From Streptomyces sp. DH-12 (lineage in GTDB: Bacteria > Actinomycetota > Actinomycetes > Streptomycetales > Streptomycetaceae), in assembly GCF_002899455.1 (NCBI RefSeq), contig NZ_PPFB01000001.1, forward strand, positions 6,332,501 to 6,396,500: DNA of 64,000 bases. Direction: 5' to 3'. Positions 46,373 to 54,634 of the stretch are shown here, in pieces. Under the pieces are notes generated by a model, which saw only the letters and a list, made by a program, of their open reading frames with translations, made no database searches and was not told where the DNA came from. The translations under genes and the position numbers were made by a program. Position 1 is the first letter of the stretch. Each line of letters begins with the position of its first letter.

Positions 46373-47656
46373 ATGACAGCGATCGAACGGGTGATCGTGA
46401 TCGGCGGGGGGATCGGCGGACTGACGGCGGCCGCAGCCCTGCACCTGCGCGGAGCGCAGGTGACCGTCCTGGAGCGCGCCCCCTCCCTCGAGCCGGCGGG
46501 CGCGGCGATCTCCCTGTCCCCCAACGCGCTCCGTGCGCTGGACGTCATCGGCCTGGGCGACGACATCCGCGCCCTCTCCGCCTGGCAGGGCGACGGCGGG
46601 CTGCGCGCCCCGAGCGGCCGGTGGCTGGCCCGCACCGACGCCGTCGCGGCGGCCGAACGCTTCGGCGGCCCGCTCGTCCTGCTGCACCGCGCCACCCTCG
46701 TCGACCACCTCGCCGGACGGCTCCCGTCCGGCGCGGTCCGCACCGGCGCCCCCGCCCGGCTGACCGACCCCGGCGTCCCGGGCGACCCCCGCAGGCCGGC
46801 CCGCGTGGAGACACCCGAAGGCGAACTGGAGGCCGACCTGGTGGTGGCCGCCGACGGCATCCGCTCCGCCGTGCGCGGCGCCCTCTTCCCCGGCCACCCC
46901 GGCGCCGTGTACAGCGGCTTCACCACCTGGCGGGTCGTGATCCCGCTGTCCGGCGTCGCGTTCCCCTCGCACGAGACCTGGGGCCGCGGCCGCATCTGGG
47001 GCACCCACCCCCTCAAGGACGGCCGGGTGTACGCCTACGCCGCCGCCGTCGCGCCCGCGGGGGAGCGGGCCCCGGACGACGAACGGGCCGAACTGCTGCG
47101 CCGCTACGGCGACTGGCACAGCCCGGTCCCCGAGGTGCTGGCCGCCGTCCGGCCCGAGGACGTCCTGCGGCACGACGTCCATCACATCGCCGAGCCGCTG
47201 CCCGCCTTCCACCGGGGCCGCGTGGCGCTCGTCGGCGACGCCGCGCACGCCATGCCGCCCACCCTCGGCCAGGGCGGCAACCAGGCCATCGAGGACGCGA
47301 TCACCCTCGCCTTCCCCCGCCCGGGCATGCCCGGGTCCGCCCACGCCCCCGTCGCCGACGGCCTCCCCGGCTACACCGCCGCCCGCCTCCCGCGCACCAC
47401 GGCCGTCTCACGCCGGGCGGTGCGGGTGGCCCGGCTCAACGTGATGACGACCGGCCGCATCGGCACGGCCGTACGGGACACCGCGCTGGCCGCGCTGTCC
47501 AGGGCGGCGCCGTCGCTCTTCCTGCGCGGGTTCGACGGCGTCGCCGACTGGCGGCCGCCGGGAGGGCCGTCCGGCGCGGACGGGGACGGCTCCGGGGCAC
47601 CCCGTATGCTCGCAGCGGACCAGGCCGGGCAAGGACCAGAGGAGAACACACCGTGA
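46373..47656 (+). CDS. FAD-dependent aromatic monooxygenase
   Basis: 427 residues. FAD-binding GxGxxG at residues 10-16 (VIVIGGGIGGLTAA), the DG motif VVAADGIRSAVR (about 154-165), and GDAAHAMPPTLGQGGNQAIEDA (about 288-309), typical of salicylate/zeaxanthin-type class A flavoprotein hydroxylases. Member of the FAD_binding_3 family; substrate unknown. Start ATG 46373 follows GAGGAGGAG. The stop overlaps the start of the Gfo/Idh gene by four bases; the TetR system controls the pair. Confidence 0.88.
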   Translation: MTAIERVIVIGGGIGGLTAAAALHLRGAQVTVLERAPSLEPAGAAISLSPNALRALDVIGLGDDIRALSAWQGDGGLRAPSGRWLARTDAVAAAERFGGPLVLLHRATLVDHLAGRLPSGAVRTGAPARLTDPGVPGDPRRPARVETPEGELEADLVVAADGIRSAVRGALFPGHPGAVYSGFTTWRVVIPLSGVAFPSHETWGRGRIWGTHPLKDGRVYAYAAAVAPAGERAPDDERAELLRRYGDWHSPVPEVLAAVRPEDVLRHDVHHIAEPLPAFHRGRVALVGDAAHAMPPTLGQGGNQAIEDAITLAFPRPGMPGSAHAPVADGLPGYTAARLPRTTAVSRRAVRVARLNVMTTGRIGTAVRDTALAALSRAAPSLFLRGFDGVADWRPPGGPSGADGDGSGAPRMLAADQAGQGPEENTP

Positions 47657-48558
47657 AGGTCGGCTGCATCGGGCTCGGCGACATCGCGCAGAAGGCGTAC
47701 CTTCCGGTGCTCGCCGTCCAGCCCGGGGTGGAACTGCACCTGCAGACCCGCACCCCGGCCACGCTGGAGCGGGTCGGCGACGCCCTCCACCTGCCGGCCG
47801 GGCGCCGCCACGCCGACCTCGACGCGCTGATCGGCGCGGGCCTCGACGCGGCCTTCGTGCACGCCCCGACCGACGCCCACCCGCGGATCGTGACCCGGCT
47901 GCTCGAAGCGGGTGTGCCGACGTACGTCGACAAGCCGCTCGCCTACGAACTCGCCGCCTCCGAGCGGCTGGTGACGCTCGCCGAGGAGCGCGGCACCAGC
48001 CTCGCGGTCGGCTTCAACCGCCGCCACGCCCCCGGCTACGCGCAGTGCGCGGACCACCCGCGCGAGCTGATCCTCATGCAGAAGAACCGGGCCGGGCTGC
48101 CGGAGGAGCCCCGCCGGACGATCCTCGACGACTTCATCCACGTCGTGGACACCCTGCGCTTCCTGGCGCCCGGGCAGATCGACGACGTGACGGTCCGCGC
48201 CCGCGCCGAGGACGGGCTGCTGCACCACGTGGTGCTCCAGCTCGCCGGCGACGGCTTCACCGCCCTCGGCGTGATGAACCGGCTCAGCGGCTCCTCCGAG
48301 GAGATCCTCGAGGTGTCCGGCCAGGACTCCAAGCGCCAGGTGGTCAACCTCGCCGAGGTGATCGACCACAAGGGGCGACCGACCGTACGGCGGCGCGGCG
48401 ACTGGGTGCCGGTGTCCCAGCAGCGCGGCATCGAGCAGGCGGCGCTCGCCTTCCTGGACGCGGTGCGCGCCGGCGAGGTGCTCAGCGCCCGTGACGCACT
48501 GGCGACCCATGAGCTGTGCGAACGGGTGGTACGAGCGGTCGACGAGCGCCTCGCCTAG
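47653..48558 (+). CDS. Gfo/Idh/MocA-family oxidoreductase
   Basis: 301 residues. Rossmann motif GLGDIAQKAYLPVLA at residues 6-20, EKPLA-like motif (VDKPLAYELAASE, about 96-108), and a C-terminal Gfo/Idh domain. An NAD(P)-dependent dehydrogenase or related enzyme; substrate unknown. GTG 47653 overlaps the monooxygenase stop (GTGA). The last 77 bp overlap the convergent lnt gene. Confidence 0.88.
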   Translation: MKVGCIGLGDIAQKAYLPVLAVQPGVELHLQTRTPATLERVGDALHLPAGRRHADLDALIGAGLDAAFVHAPTDAHPRIVTRLLEAGVPTYVDKPLAYELAASERLVTLAEERGTSLAVGFNRRHAPGYAQCADHPRELILMQKNRAGLPEEPRRTILDDFIHVVDTLRFLAPGQIDDVTVRARAEDGLLHHVVLQLAGDGFTALGVMNRLSGSSEEILEVSGQDSKRQVVNLAEVIDHKGRPTVRRRGDWVPVSQQRGIEQAALAFLDAVRAGEVLSARDALATHELCERVVRAVDERLA

Positions 48559-50050
48559 ACCGCGCCGCCTCCACCACGCCGTAGACCGCGAGGACGAGCA
48601 GCGCCGCCTGCGGGGGCCAGTCGCCGAAGCGGACGTACGGCGTGGTGCCCCGCGCCGGCGGCACGTCGTACACCTGCGCGGCGGAGGCGTCCGTGCCGAG
48701 CCGCGGGCCGATGCGCCCGCCGTCCGCGCCGTACACGGCGGACACCCCGGTCAGGGTGGCGTGCACCATCGGGCGGCCGGTCTCGGCGGCGCGCAGCGCG
48801 GCCAGCGAGGCGTGCTGCGCGGGCGCCCAGCTCTGCTGGAACGTCGACGTGGAGGACTGCGCGAGCAGGACGCCGGCGCCGTCCTGCGCGAGATGGCGGC
48901 TCATGTCGGGGAACGCCGACTCGAAGCACACCATCGGGCCGATCCGCAGGCCGTCCCCCACGTCCATGACGACCTGCTCGGAGCCCCGCCGCCGGTCCTC
49001 GCCGGCCGCCTTCCCGACGGAGGTCGCCCAGCCCAGCAGCGAGCGGGCCGGGATGTACTCCCCGAACGGCACCAGCCGCATCTTGTCGTACCGGTCGCCG
49101 GTCGGACCGTCCGGGCCGATCAGCACCGAGCTCTTGTAGATGCCGGGCCTGTCCGAGCGCCGGGCGTCCACGTTGACCAGGATCTCCGCGTCCGTCCCGC
49201 GGGACAGCGCGGCCAGCCGCCGGGCGAGGTCGGGGCGGTCGCCCAGGTCGAAGCCGACGCTGCTCTCCCCCCAGACGACCAGGTCGACGTCCTGACCGGC
49301 GAGCTGACGGGTGAGTTGCTCCTCGCGGTCGAAGCGGCGGTCGGCGCTGTCCCGTCCGGAGACCACCCCCGGCTGGACGACCGCGATCCGCGCCCGCTCC
49401 CCGGTGGGGTCGGGACGCGGCGATCCCACCCACGCGGCGGACCCGGCGGCGGCCACGGCGACCAGTCCCGCCACGGCCGGCACCCGGGCCCGGCGCACCG
49501 CGACCAGCACGGCCACGGCGACGTTCAGCGCCACCACCAGGAAGCTCGGCAGCCACACCCCGCCCACCGACGCCAGCCGCAGCGCGGCCTCCACCCGCCA
49601 CTGGCTCGCGCCCAGCACGCCCCACGGCCCGCCGAGCCCCTGCCAGGAGCGGATCAGCTCGATCGTCAGCCAGCCCGACGGCACCACCAGCAGCGCGGCC
49701 GCGACCCGGCCCCCGGACGGGGTCCCGCCCAGCGTCCGGCGCGCCAGCCACCCCCACGGCGCCCACAGCGCGCCCAGCAGCGCGGCGAGGACGAACGTGA
49801 ACACGTGCAGGCTGGGCAGCAGCCAGTGGTGCATGGCCAGCATGAACCCGAACCCGCCCCACCAGCCGTCGAAGGCGGCCCGCCGCCCGGTCGGCGCGGT
49901 GCGGATCAGCAGCAGCCAGGGGACCAGGGCGACATAGGCGGTCCACCACAGGTTCGCGGCGGGGAAGGCCAGGGCGGGCAGGGCGCCCGCGACCGCGGCG
50001 GCGGTCGAGCGGCGCCACGGGGAGGCGAGGTGGTGGCCGACGGTGTTCAT
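48482..50050 (-). CDS. lnt: apolipoprotein N-acyltransferase
   Basis: 522 residues. About seven membrane helices at the N-terminus (1-205) then a nitrilase domain with the catalytic triad E262 (WGESSVGF), K323 (YDKMRLVPFGEY) and C375 (VCFESAFPD). Lnt transfers a third acyl chain to lipoprotein N-terminal cysteines; several lipoproteins occur in this window. ATG 50050 follows GGGAGG. Its C-terminus overlaps the end of the convergent Gfo/Idh gene by 77 bp. Confidence 0.93.
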   Translation of the reverse strand: MNTVGHHLASPWRRSTAAAVAGALPALAFPAANLWWTAYVALVPWLLLIRTAPTGRRAAFDGWWGGFGFMLAMHHWLLPSLHVFTFVLAALLGALWAPWGWLARRTLGGTPSGGRVAAALLVVPSGWLTIELIRSWQGLGGPWGVLGASQWRVEAALRLASVGGVWLPSFLVVALNVAVAVLVAVRRARVPAVAGLVAVAAAGSAAWVGSPRPDPTGERARIAVVQPGVVSGRDSADRRFDREEQLTRQLAGQDVDLVVWGESSVGFDLGDRPDLARRLAALSRGTDAEILVNVDARRSDRPGIYKSSVLIGPDGPTGDRYDKMRLVPFGEYIPARSLLGWATSVGKAAGEDRRRGSEQVVMDVGDGLRIGPMVCFESAFPDMSRHLAQDGAGVLLAQSSTSTFQQSWAPAQHASLAALRAAETGRPMVHATLTGVSAVYGADGGRIGPRLGTDASAAQVYDVPPARGTTPYVRFGDWPPQAALLVLAVYGVVEAARSRRGARRPLVPPVRTAHGSPVRHGR

Positions 50051-50220
50051 GGGCGCCTCCCTACCCCGTAGTGCCTCCAGTGTGCGTCCCGGACCCCGGA
50101 CCCGGCCGGACGCGCCGCACGACGGTTTCAGTCGATCACACCGCCCGCCCGGGCGACACCGGGGCGCGTGTCATGCGAGTCTGGGGATCTTCGTCCCGCG
50201 TCCCACGTCTGGAGGTACTC

Positions 50221-50961
50221 ATGAAGCGTCTGGTCACGGTGGTCACCGGCGGGAGCCGGGGCATCGGCGCCGCGACCTGCCGGCGGCTGGCGGCGGAGGG
50301 GCACGACGTGGCGGTGAACTACGTCCGGGACGCCGACGCCGCCGAGAAAGTGGCCGAGGACGTACGGGCCGCCGGGGCGCGGGCGGTGACCGTGCGGGCG
50401 GACACCGCCGTCGAGGCCGACGTGGAGCGGCTGTTCGAGGTGGCGGAGCGCGAACTCGGGCCGCTGACGGGGCTGGTCAACAACGCGGCGGTGACCGGGC
50501 CGCTCGGCCCCTTCACCGAGGTCGGCACGGACACCCTGCGGCGGGTCGTCGACGTCAACGTCACCGGCACGCTGCTGTGCGCACGGCGGGCCGCCCAGCT
50601 GATGACGCCGCGCGGCGAGGGCGTGATCGTGAACATCTCGTCGGGCGCCGCCACCCTGGGCAGCCCCGGCGAGTACGTGCACTACGCGGCGACCAAGGCC
50701 GCCGTCGACGCCCTGACCGTGGGGCTGTCGAAGGAGCTCGGTCCGGCCGGTGTGCGGGTCAACGCGGTGGCCCCGGGCCTGATCGACACGGAGATGCACG
50801 CGGCGATGGGGGCGCCGGACCGCGTCCGGGAGATGGCCGGGAGCATTCCGCTCCGGCGGGCGGGACAGGCGGAGGAGATCGCGGCGGCGGTCGCCTGGCT
50901 GATGTCGCCGGACGCCTCGTACACCACGGGGACGGTGCTGCGGGTCGCGGGCGGACGCTGA
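50221..50961 (+). CDS. SDR-family oxidoreductase
   Basis: 246 residues. Cofactor motif GGSRGIGAATCRRLA at residues 9-23, NNAA at about 87, and catalytic Ser (NISSGAATLGSPGEYVHY) with YAATK. Glucose-dehydrogenase/FabG-like. ATG 50221 has TGGAGG seven bases upstream; the frame is open 50 codons further. Divergent from lnt and convergent with the small 59-residue gene. Confidence 0.88.
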   Translation: MKRLVTVVTGGSRGIGAATCRRLAAEGHDVAVNYVRDADAAEKVAEDVRAAGARAVTVRADTAVEADVERLFEVAERELGPLTGLVNNAAVTGPLGPFTEVGTDTLRRVVDVNVTGTLLCARRAAQLMTPRGEGVIVNISSGAATLGSPGEYVHYAATKAAVDALTVGLSKELGPAGVRVNAVAPGLIDTEMHAAMGAPDRVREMAGSIPLRRAGQAEEIAAAVAWLMSPDASYTTGTVLRVAGGR

Positions 50962-50986
50962 CCGGGGACGCGGAGAGGGCGGGAGG

Positions 50987-51166
50987 TCAGGCCGCTTCGA
51001 CGACCCGGCCGCGGATCGCGGCCGCCCACTCGACGACCAGCATCTCGTACTCCTCGCGCTCCTGGGCGGACAGGGAGCCGCCCGCCCGCAGCCACAGGGC
51101 GCGGATCTGCTCGTTCACCTCGGCGGCGGACCGCACGGAACCAGGGGTCGTTAAGTCGGGGGACAT
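50987..51166 (-). CDS. 59-residue hypothetical protein
   Basis: Encodes a small charged, helical protein starting MSPDLTTPGSVRSAAEVNEQ and ending EWAAAIRGRVVEAA. The heptad-like pattern EVNEQIRALWLRAGGSLSAQ suggests a coiled-coil or short adapter. Codon bias is typical of genuine genes and close relatives are familiar in other Streptomyces, so it is likely real; function unknown. Start ATG 51166 has no strong ribosome site. Confidence 0.7.
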   Translation of the reverse strand: MSPDLTTPGSVRSAAEVNEQIRALWLRAGGSLSAQEREEYEMLVVEWAAAIRGRVVEAA

Positions 51167-51320
51167 GCGGACCAGCCTAGGGCCATGGACTGACGGTGCG
51201 CTACCGGACGGCTACCGGACCCGTATGGGTTCGGTCACGTGCCGCGGACACCTCCCGGGCGGATGGGCCGCGGCCGGGCCGCTCCCGCACGCCTCGTCCG
51301 TGCCGCGCCCCCCGGGGCGC

Positions 51321-52196
51321 TCAGCCCGCCGACTCCGCCGCGTGCGGACTGAGCGCGCCGACGGCGACCAGGACGATGATCACCACGCCGAGCGCGATCC
51401 GGTACCAGACGAACGGCATGAAGCTCTTGGTCGAGATGAACTTCATGAACCAGGCGATCACGGCGTACCCGGTGACGAACGCGATCACCGTGGCGAAGAG
51501 CGTCGGCCCCCACGAGACGTGACCGCCGTCCGCCGCGTCCTTCAGCTCGAACAGGCCGGACGCCAGCACCGCCGGGATGGCGAGCAGGAACGAGTAGCGG
51601 GCCGCGGCCTCCCGCCGGTAGCCCATGAACAGGCCGCCGCTGATGGTGGCCCCGGAGCGGGAGACGCCCGGGATCAGGGCCATCGCCTGGCACACGCCGT
51701 AGATCAGGCCGTCCCTGACGGTCAGGTCGCCCAGCTCCTTGCGGGGCGCGGCCACCCGGTGCCTGCCGCCGCTCTCCGCGCGTGCCGCCAGCCGGTCGGC
51801 GACGCCGAGCACGATGCCCATGCCGATCAGCATCGCCGCCGTCAGCCGCAGATCGCGGAACGGCCCCTCGATCTGGTCCTTGAGCGTCACCCCGAGCACA
51901 CCGATCGGGAGGGAGCCGACGATGACCAGCCAGCCCATGCGGGCGTCCTGGTCCCGGCGCATCTCCTTGTCGGTCAGCGAGCGCGTCCACGCGGACAGGA
52001 TGCGTCCGATGTCCTCGCGGAAGTAGATCAGCACCGCGGTCTCCGTGCCGATCTGGGTGATCGCGGTGAAGGCCGCGCCGGGGTCCTCCCAGCCGGAGAA
52101 GGCCGCGGTCAGCCGCAGGTGCGCGCTGGAGGAGACGGGCAGGAACTCGGTCAGACCCTGGACGAGTCCGAGGATCAGGGATTCAAACCAAGACAT
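51321..52196 (-). CDS. uppP: undecaprenyl-diphosphatase
   Basis: 291 residues, eight or so membrane helices. Family motifs: QGLTEFLPVSSSAHLRL (residues 11-27) and PGVSRSGATISGGLFMGYRRE (about 175-195) with the catalytic Glu/Arg/Ser pattern. Dephosphorylates C55-PP to recycle the cell-wall lipid carrier and can confer bacitracin resistance. ATG 52196 begins at the family N-terminus (MSWFESL); the frame extends 18 codons upstream without a ribosome site. Confidence 0.93.
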   Translation of the reverse strand: MSWFESLILGLVQGLTEFLPVSSSAHLRLTAAFSGWEDPGAAFTAITQIGTETAVLIYFREDIGRILSAWTRSLTDKEMRRDQDARMGWLVIVGSLPIGVLGVTLKDQIEGPFRDLRLTAAMLIGMGIVLGVADRLAARAESGGRHRVAAPRKELGDLTVRDGLIYGVCQAMALIPGVSRSGATISGGLFMGYRREAAARYSFLLAIPAVLASGLFELKDAADGGHVSWGPTLFATVIAFVTGYAVIAWFMKFISTKSFMPFVWYRIALGVVIIVLVAVGALSPHAAESAG

Positions 52197-52725
52197 GGGG
52201 CAGCGGAGTCCAAGTGCCGATCGCGGAAAGGTCGAAGGGCACACCCCCACCGCCGGGTGCGGTGCTGTCGATCATCGGGCGCGCCGACGGCGAACTGTAG
52301 CGCTCGGAGATGAAGCCCCGGCGAAGGTCCGATGGCAGCCCGCGTCCGTACGGGTGACGCCGGAGCGGCCGCCGTGCCGCGCACCGCCCGCCCGGGGCCT
52401 GGGGGCGCGCGGTGCGGGTCCCGGCGCCGGCCAGCCGGCGCCGGCGCGTGGCGAGGATGTCGCGCGGCGTGCCGACGGCGTGCACGAGCCGGCCGGAGCG
52501 GCCGTTGCCGAGGCACACCTCGCACAGGGGCGTGCGGCGGCGTCCTCGCCCCCGGCCGCCCGCTCGGCGCGGGCGGTTCCCGCCTGACGGCCGCCCCGGT
52601 CCGCGCCCTGCGGGAGCGCGGCGCGCGGCACGCCCTGCGGGCCAGGTGCGGGGCCGGCGCTCTCGCCGACGCGATGATCCTCGAGCGGGTCCGGCGCACC
52701 GCCGGTCCGGCGGCGGCCCGGCGTC
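52197..52725. other. intergenic region, no supported gene
   Basis: 529 bp. A minus-strand frame at 52183-52518 has a CxxC start (CEVCLGNGRSG) and reads as a protein-like composition, but it overlaps the uppP start and has no family resemblance I can name. Otherwise the region is GC-rich and featureless. Confidence 0.4.
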
Positions 52726-53514
52726 CTACCGGGCGCGCAGCCGGTGCCGCTTGCGCCATGCCACGGCCGCGCCCGCGAGACCCGGCACGGCGATGCAGGC
52801 CAGCGCGATCAGGAAGGCCGGGGACGTCGGGGTGGAGGCGCGGGCGCCCGCCACGACGTAGGCGGCGGTGTTCGGGACCGAGCCGAGCGCCGTCGCCAGC
52901 AGGAACGGCAGCAGCCCCATCCGGGAGACCGAGGCGCAGTAGTTGGCGGCGGCGAACGGGATGCCGGGGAACAGCCGCGCCGCCAGCATCGACCGGAAAC
53001 CGTGCCGGCTGAGCTGGTTGTCCGCGGCCTTCAGCCAGCGCCCGCGCAACAGCGGACGCAGCGCCTTCTGGCCGAGCACCCGCCCCAGGCAGAACGCCAG
53101 CCCGGCGCCCAGCACCGTGCCGCCCAGCGCCGCGACCAGCCCGAACTGGGAGCCGAACAGCGCCCCTGAGGCGAGGTTCAGCAACGGGCGCGGCACGAAC
53201 GCCACCGTGCACGCCCCGTACGCCACCGCGTAGGCGACGACGGCGGCGGCACCGCCGAGCCGGACCGGCAGGCCGTCGGTCAGCAGCTGCTGCGGCTCCA
53301 GCACCACCATGACCGCCGCCGCCGAGGCGAGCAGGACGACCAGCAGGGACAGCCGTGACCACGGCGACAGCAGGACTCTCGCGCAGCGGCCGGCGAGACC
53401 CGGCGAGGGCGCGAGAACGGGGGCGGCCGTGGGGACGGCGACCGCGAGGTCGGACGAGCCGGCCCGGGGACGGGCCGTGGCCGTGCCCCCAGAGCGGTTG
53501 GTGGCATCGAGCAT
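52726..53514 (-). CDS. TVP38/TMEM64-family membrane protein
   Basis: 262 residues, about six membrane helices. The SNARE-associated (VTT) domain: ACTVAFVPRPLLNLASGALFG, LGAGLAFCLGRVLGQ, and the GIPFAAANYCASVSRM core. Related to the DedA superfamily, in which UptA flips undecaprenyl phosphate. The N-terminal 55 residues are polar and disordered. Near uppP (530 bp) but separated from it by a noncoding gap; same strand. Confidence 0.85.
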   Translation of the reverse strand: MLDATNRSGGTATARPRAGSSDLAVAVPTAAPVLAPSPGLAGRCARVLLSPWSRLSLLVVLLASAAAVMVVLEPQQLLTDGLPVRLGGAAAVVAYAVAYGACTVAFVPRPLLNLASGALFGSQFGLVAALGGTVLGAGLAFCLGRVLGQKALRPLLRGRWLKAADNQLSRHGFRSMLAARLFPGIPFAAANYCASVSRMGLLPFLLATALGSVPNTAAYVVAGARASTPTSPAFLIALACIAVPGLAGAAVAWRKRHRLRAR

Positions 53515-53563
53515 TCGGTGACACTAACCGACATTTGTGCGAGATCGCCGTAGTGTTCGTCTC

Positions 53564-54289
53564 ATGGGCGTCACAGAAGACGGTCCGCCGCCGCGGGTGC
53601 CGGACAGCACGCTCGCCGACACGGTGCTGGAGCGGCTCACCGCCGCCTACCCGTCCGCCGCCGACCCCGGGCAGGCGGACGCCATGCGGGCGTACATGAA
53701 GGACGTCGCGCCCTTCCTGGGTCTGAAGACCCCGGTGCGCCGCGCGCTGTCCCGCACCGTCGAGGCGGGACTGCCCCGCCCGGCCGAGGCCGACTGCACG
53801 GCCGTCGCCCTGCGCTGCTGGGCGCTGCCCGAGCGGGAGTACCACTACTTCGCCGTGGACTACCTGCGCCGGCACGTACGGCGGTGCTCCTCGGATTTCC
53901 TGCCCGTGACCCGGCACCTCGTCACCACCGTGCCCTGGTGGGACACCGTCGACCTGCTCGCCGCGCACGTCGTCGGGCCGCTGGTCGCCGCCGACCCGGC
54001 GCTCACCGCCGCCATGGACCGGTGGAGCGCCGACGACGACCCCTGGCTGGTGCGCACCGCGCTGCTCCACCAGCTCCGCCAGAAGGAACGCACCGACGCC
54101 GAGCGGCTCTTCGGCCACTGCCTGCGCCAGTCCGGCCACCCCGGCTTCTTCGTCCGCAAGGCCATCGGCTGGGCCCTGCGCGAATACGCCAGGACCCACC
54201 CGGACGCGGTGCGCGGCTTCCTGGCCCGCGAGGGCGACCGGTTCGCGCCGCTGTCGGTGAGGGAGGCCCTGAGGAACATCGGCGCGTGA
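53564..54289 (+). CDS. DNA alkylation repair (AlkD-like) protein
   Basis: 241 residues of HEAT-like repeats typical of the AlkD/DNA alkylation repair family: PSAADPGQADAMRAYMKDVAPFLGLKTPVRR, WWDTVDLLAAHVVGPLV, and ARKAIGWALREYA-like FFVRKAIGWALREYARTHPDAV with the conserved Trp/Arg near the C-terminus. Recognises positively charged alkylated bases. ATG 53564 is chosen; a -10-like tagtgt just upstream suggests a leaderless transcript. Divergent from the TVP38 gene. Confidence 0.88.
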   Translation: MGVTEDGPPPRVPDSTLADTVLERLTAAYPSAADPGQADAMRAYMKDVAPFLGLKTPVRRALSRTVEAGLPRPAEADCTAVALRCWALPEREYHYFAVDYLRRHVRRCSSDFLPVTRHLVTTVPWWDTVDLLAAHVVGPLVAADPALTAAMDRWSADDDPWLVRTALLHQLRQKERTDAERLFGHCLRQSGHPGFFVRKAIGWALREYARTHPDAVRGFLAREGDRFAPLSVREALRNIGA

Positions 54290-54634
54290 CCGGGGACCCG
54301 TGACGACCCCTCACCGGGACCCCCTGATCCGCAGGGCGGACTTCCGCTTCGCGGAAAATCGTTCGACGCGGAGGGCCGCGTCGGCAAGGATCGACGTCAT
54401 GTTCCGGTACGCCTTCCTCCTCGCAGCATCCGCCGTCGCGGATGCCCCGAAGGCTGCCGTCCCCGCTCTCCTCGCCGCAGTCGACGGCGCCCGAAGCTGA
54501 CCCTCCCCGGATCGTCCGGCGGACCCCGCAGGGGGAGGGTCGGCCTGGTTCCTGGGGTCCCCGTCCCGGCCGCGCGCCGATCCGCCGCGCCCGGGGCCTG
54601 ACGCGTCATCACCGAGAGGCTTTCCGGTACCGCC
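54290..54634. other. region between the alkylation-repair gene and tuf3
   Basis: 345 bp. Holds an inverted repeat gaccctcccc / ggggagggtc (54502-54544) about 90 bp before the tuf3 start, possibly a control element. A small open frame (54399-54500) is not convincing. Confidence 0.5.

Noticed and set aside
50043..52313. 756-codon frame on the plus strand across SDR and antisense to uppP
   Set aside because: Overlaps the SDR gene in another frame and uppP; Gly/Arg-rich with no domain.
52183..52518. Small minus-strand frame with CxxC start upstream of uppP
   Set aside because: It overlaps the uppP start, lacks a ribosome site and matches no family I know.
54399..54500. 33-codon frame (MFRYAFLLAASAVADA...) before tuf3
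   Set aside because: Too short, no strong ribosome site and no family; listed only as a possible peptide.
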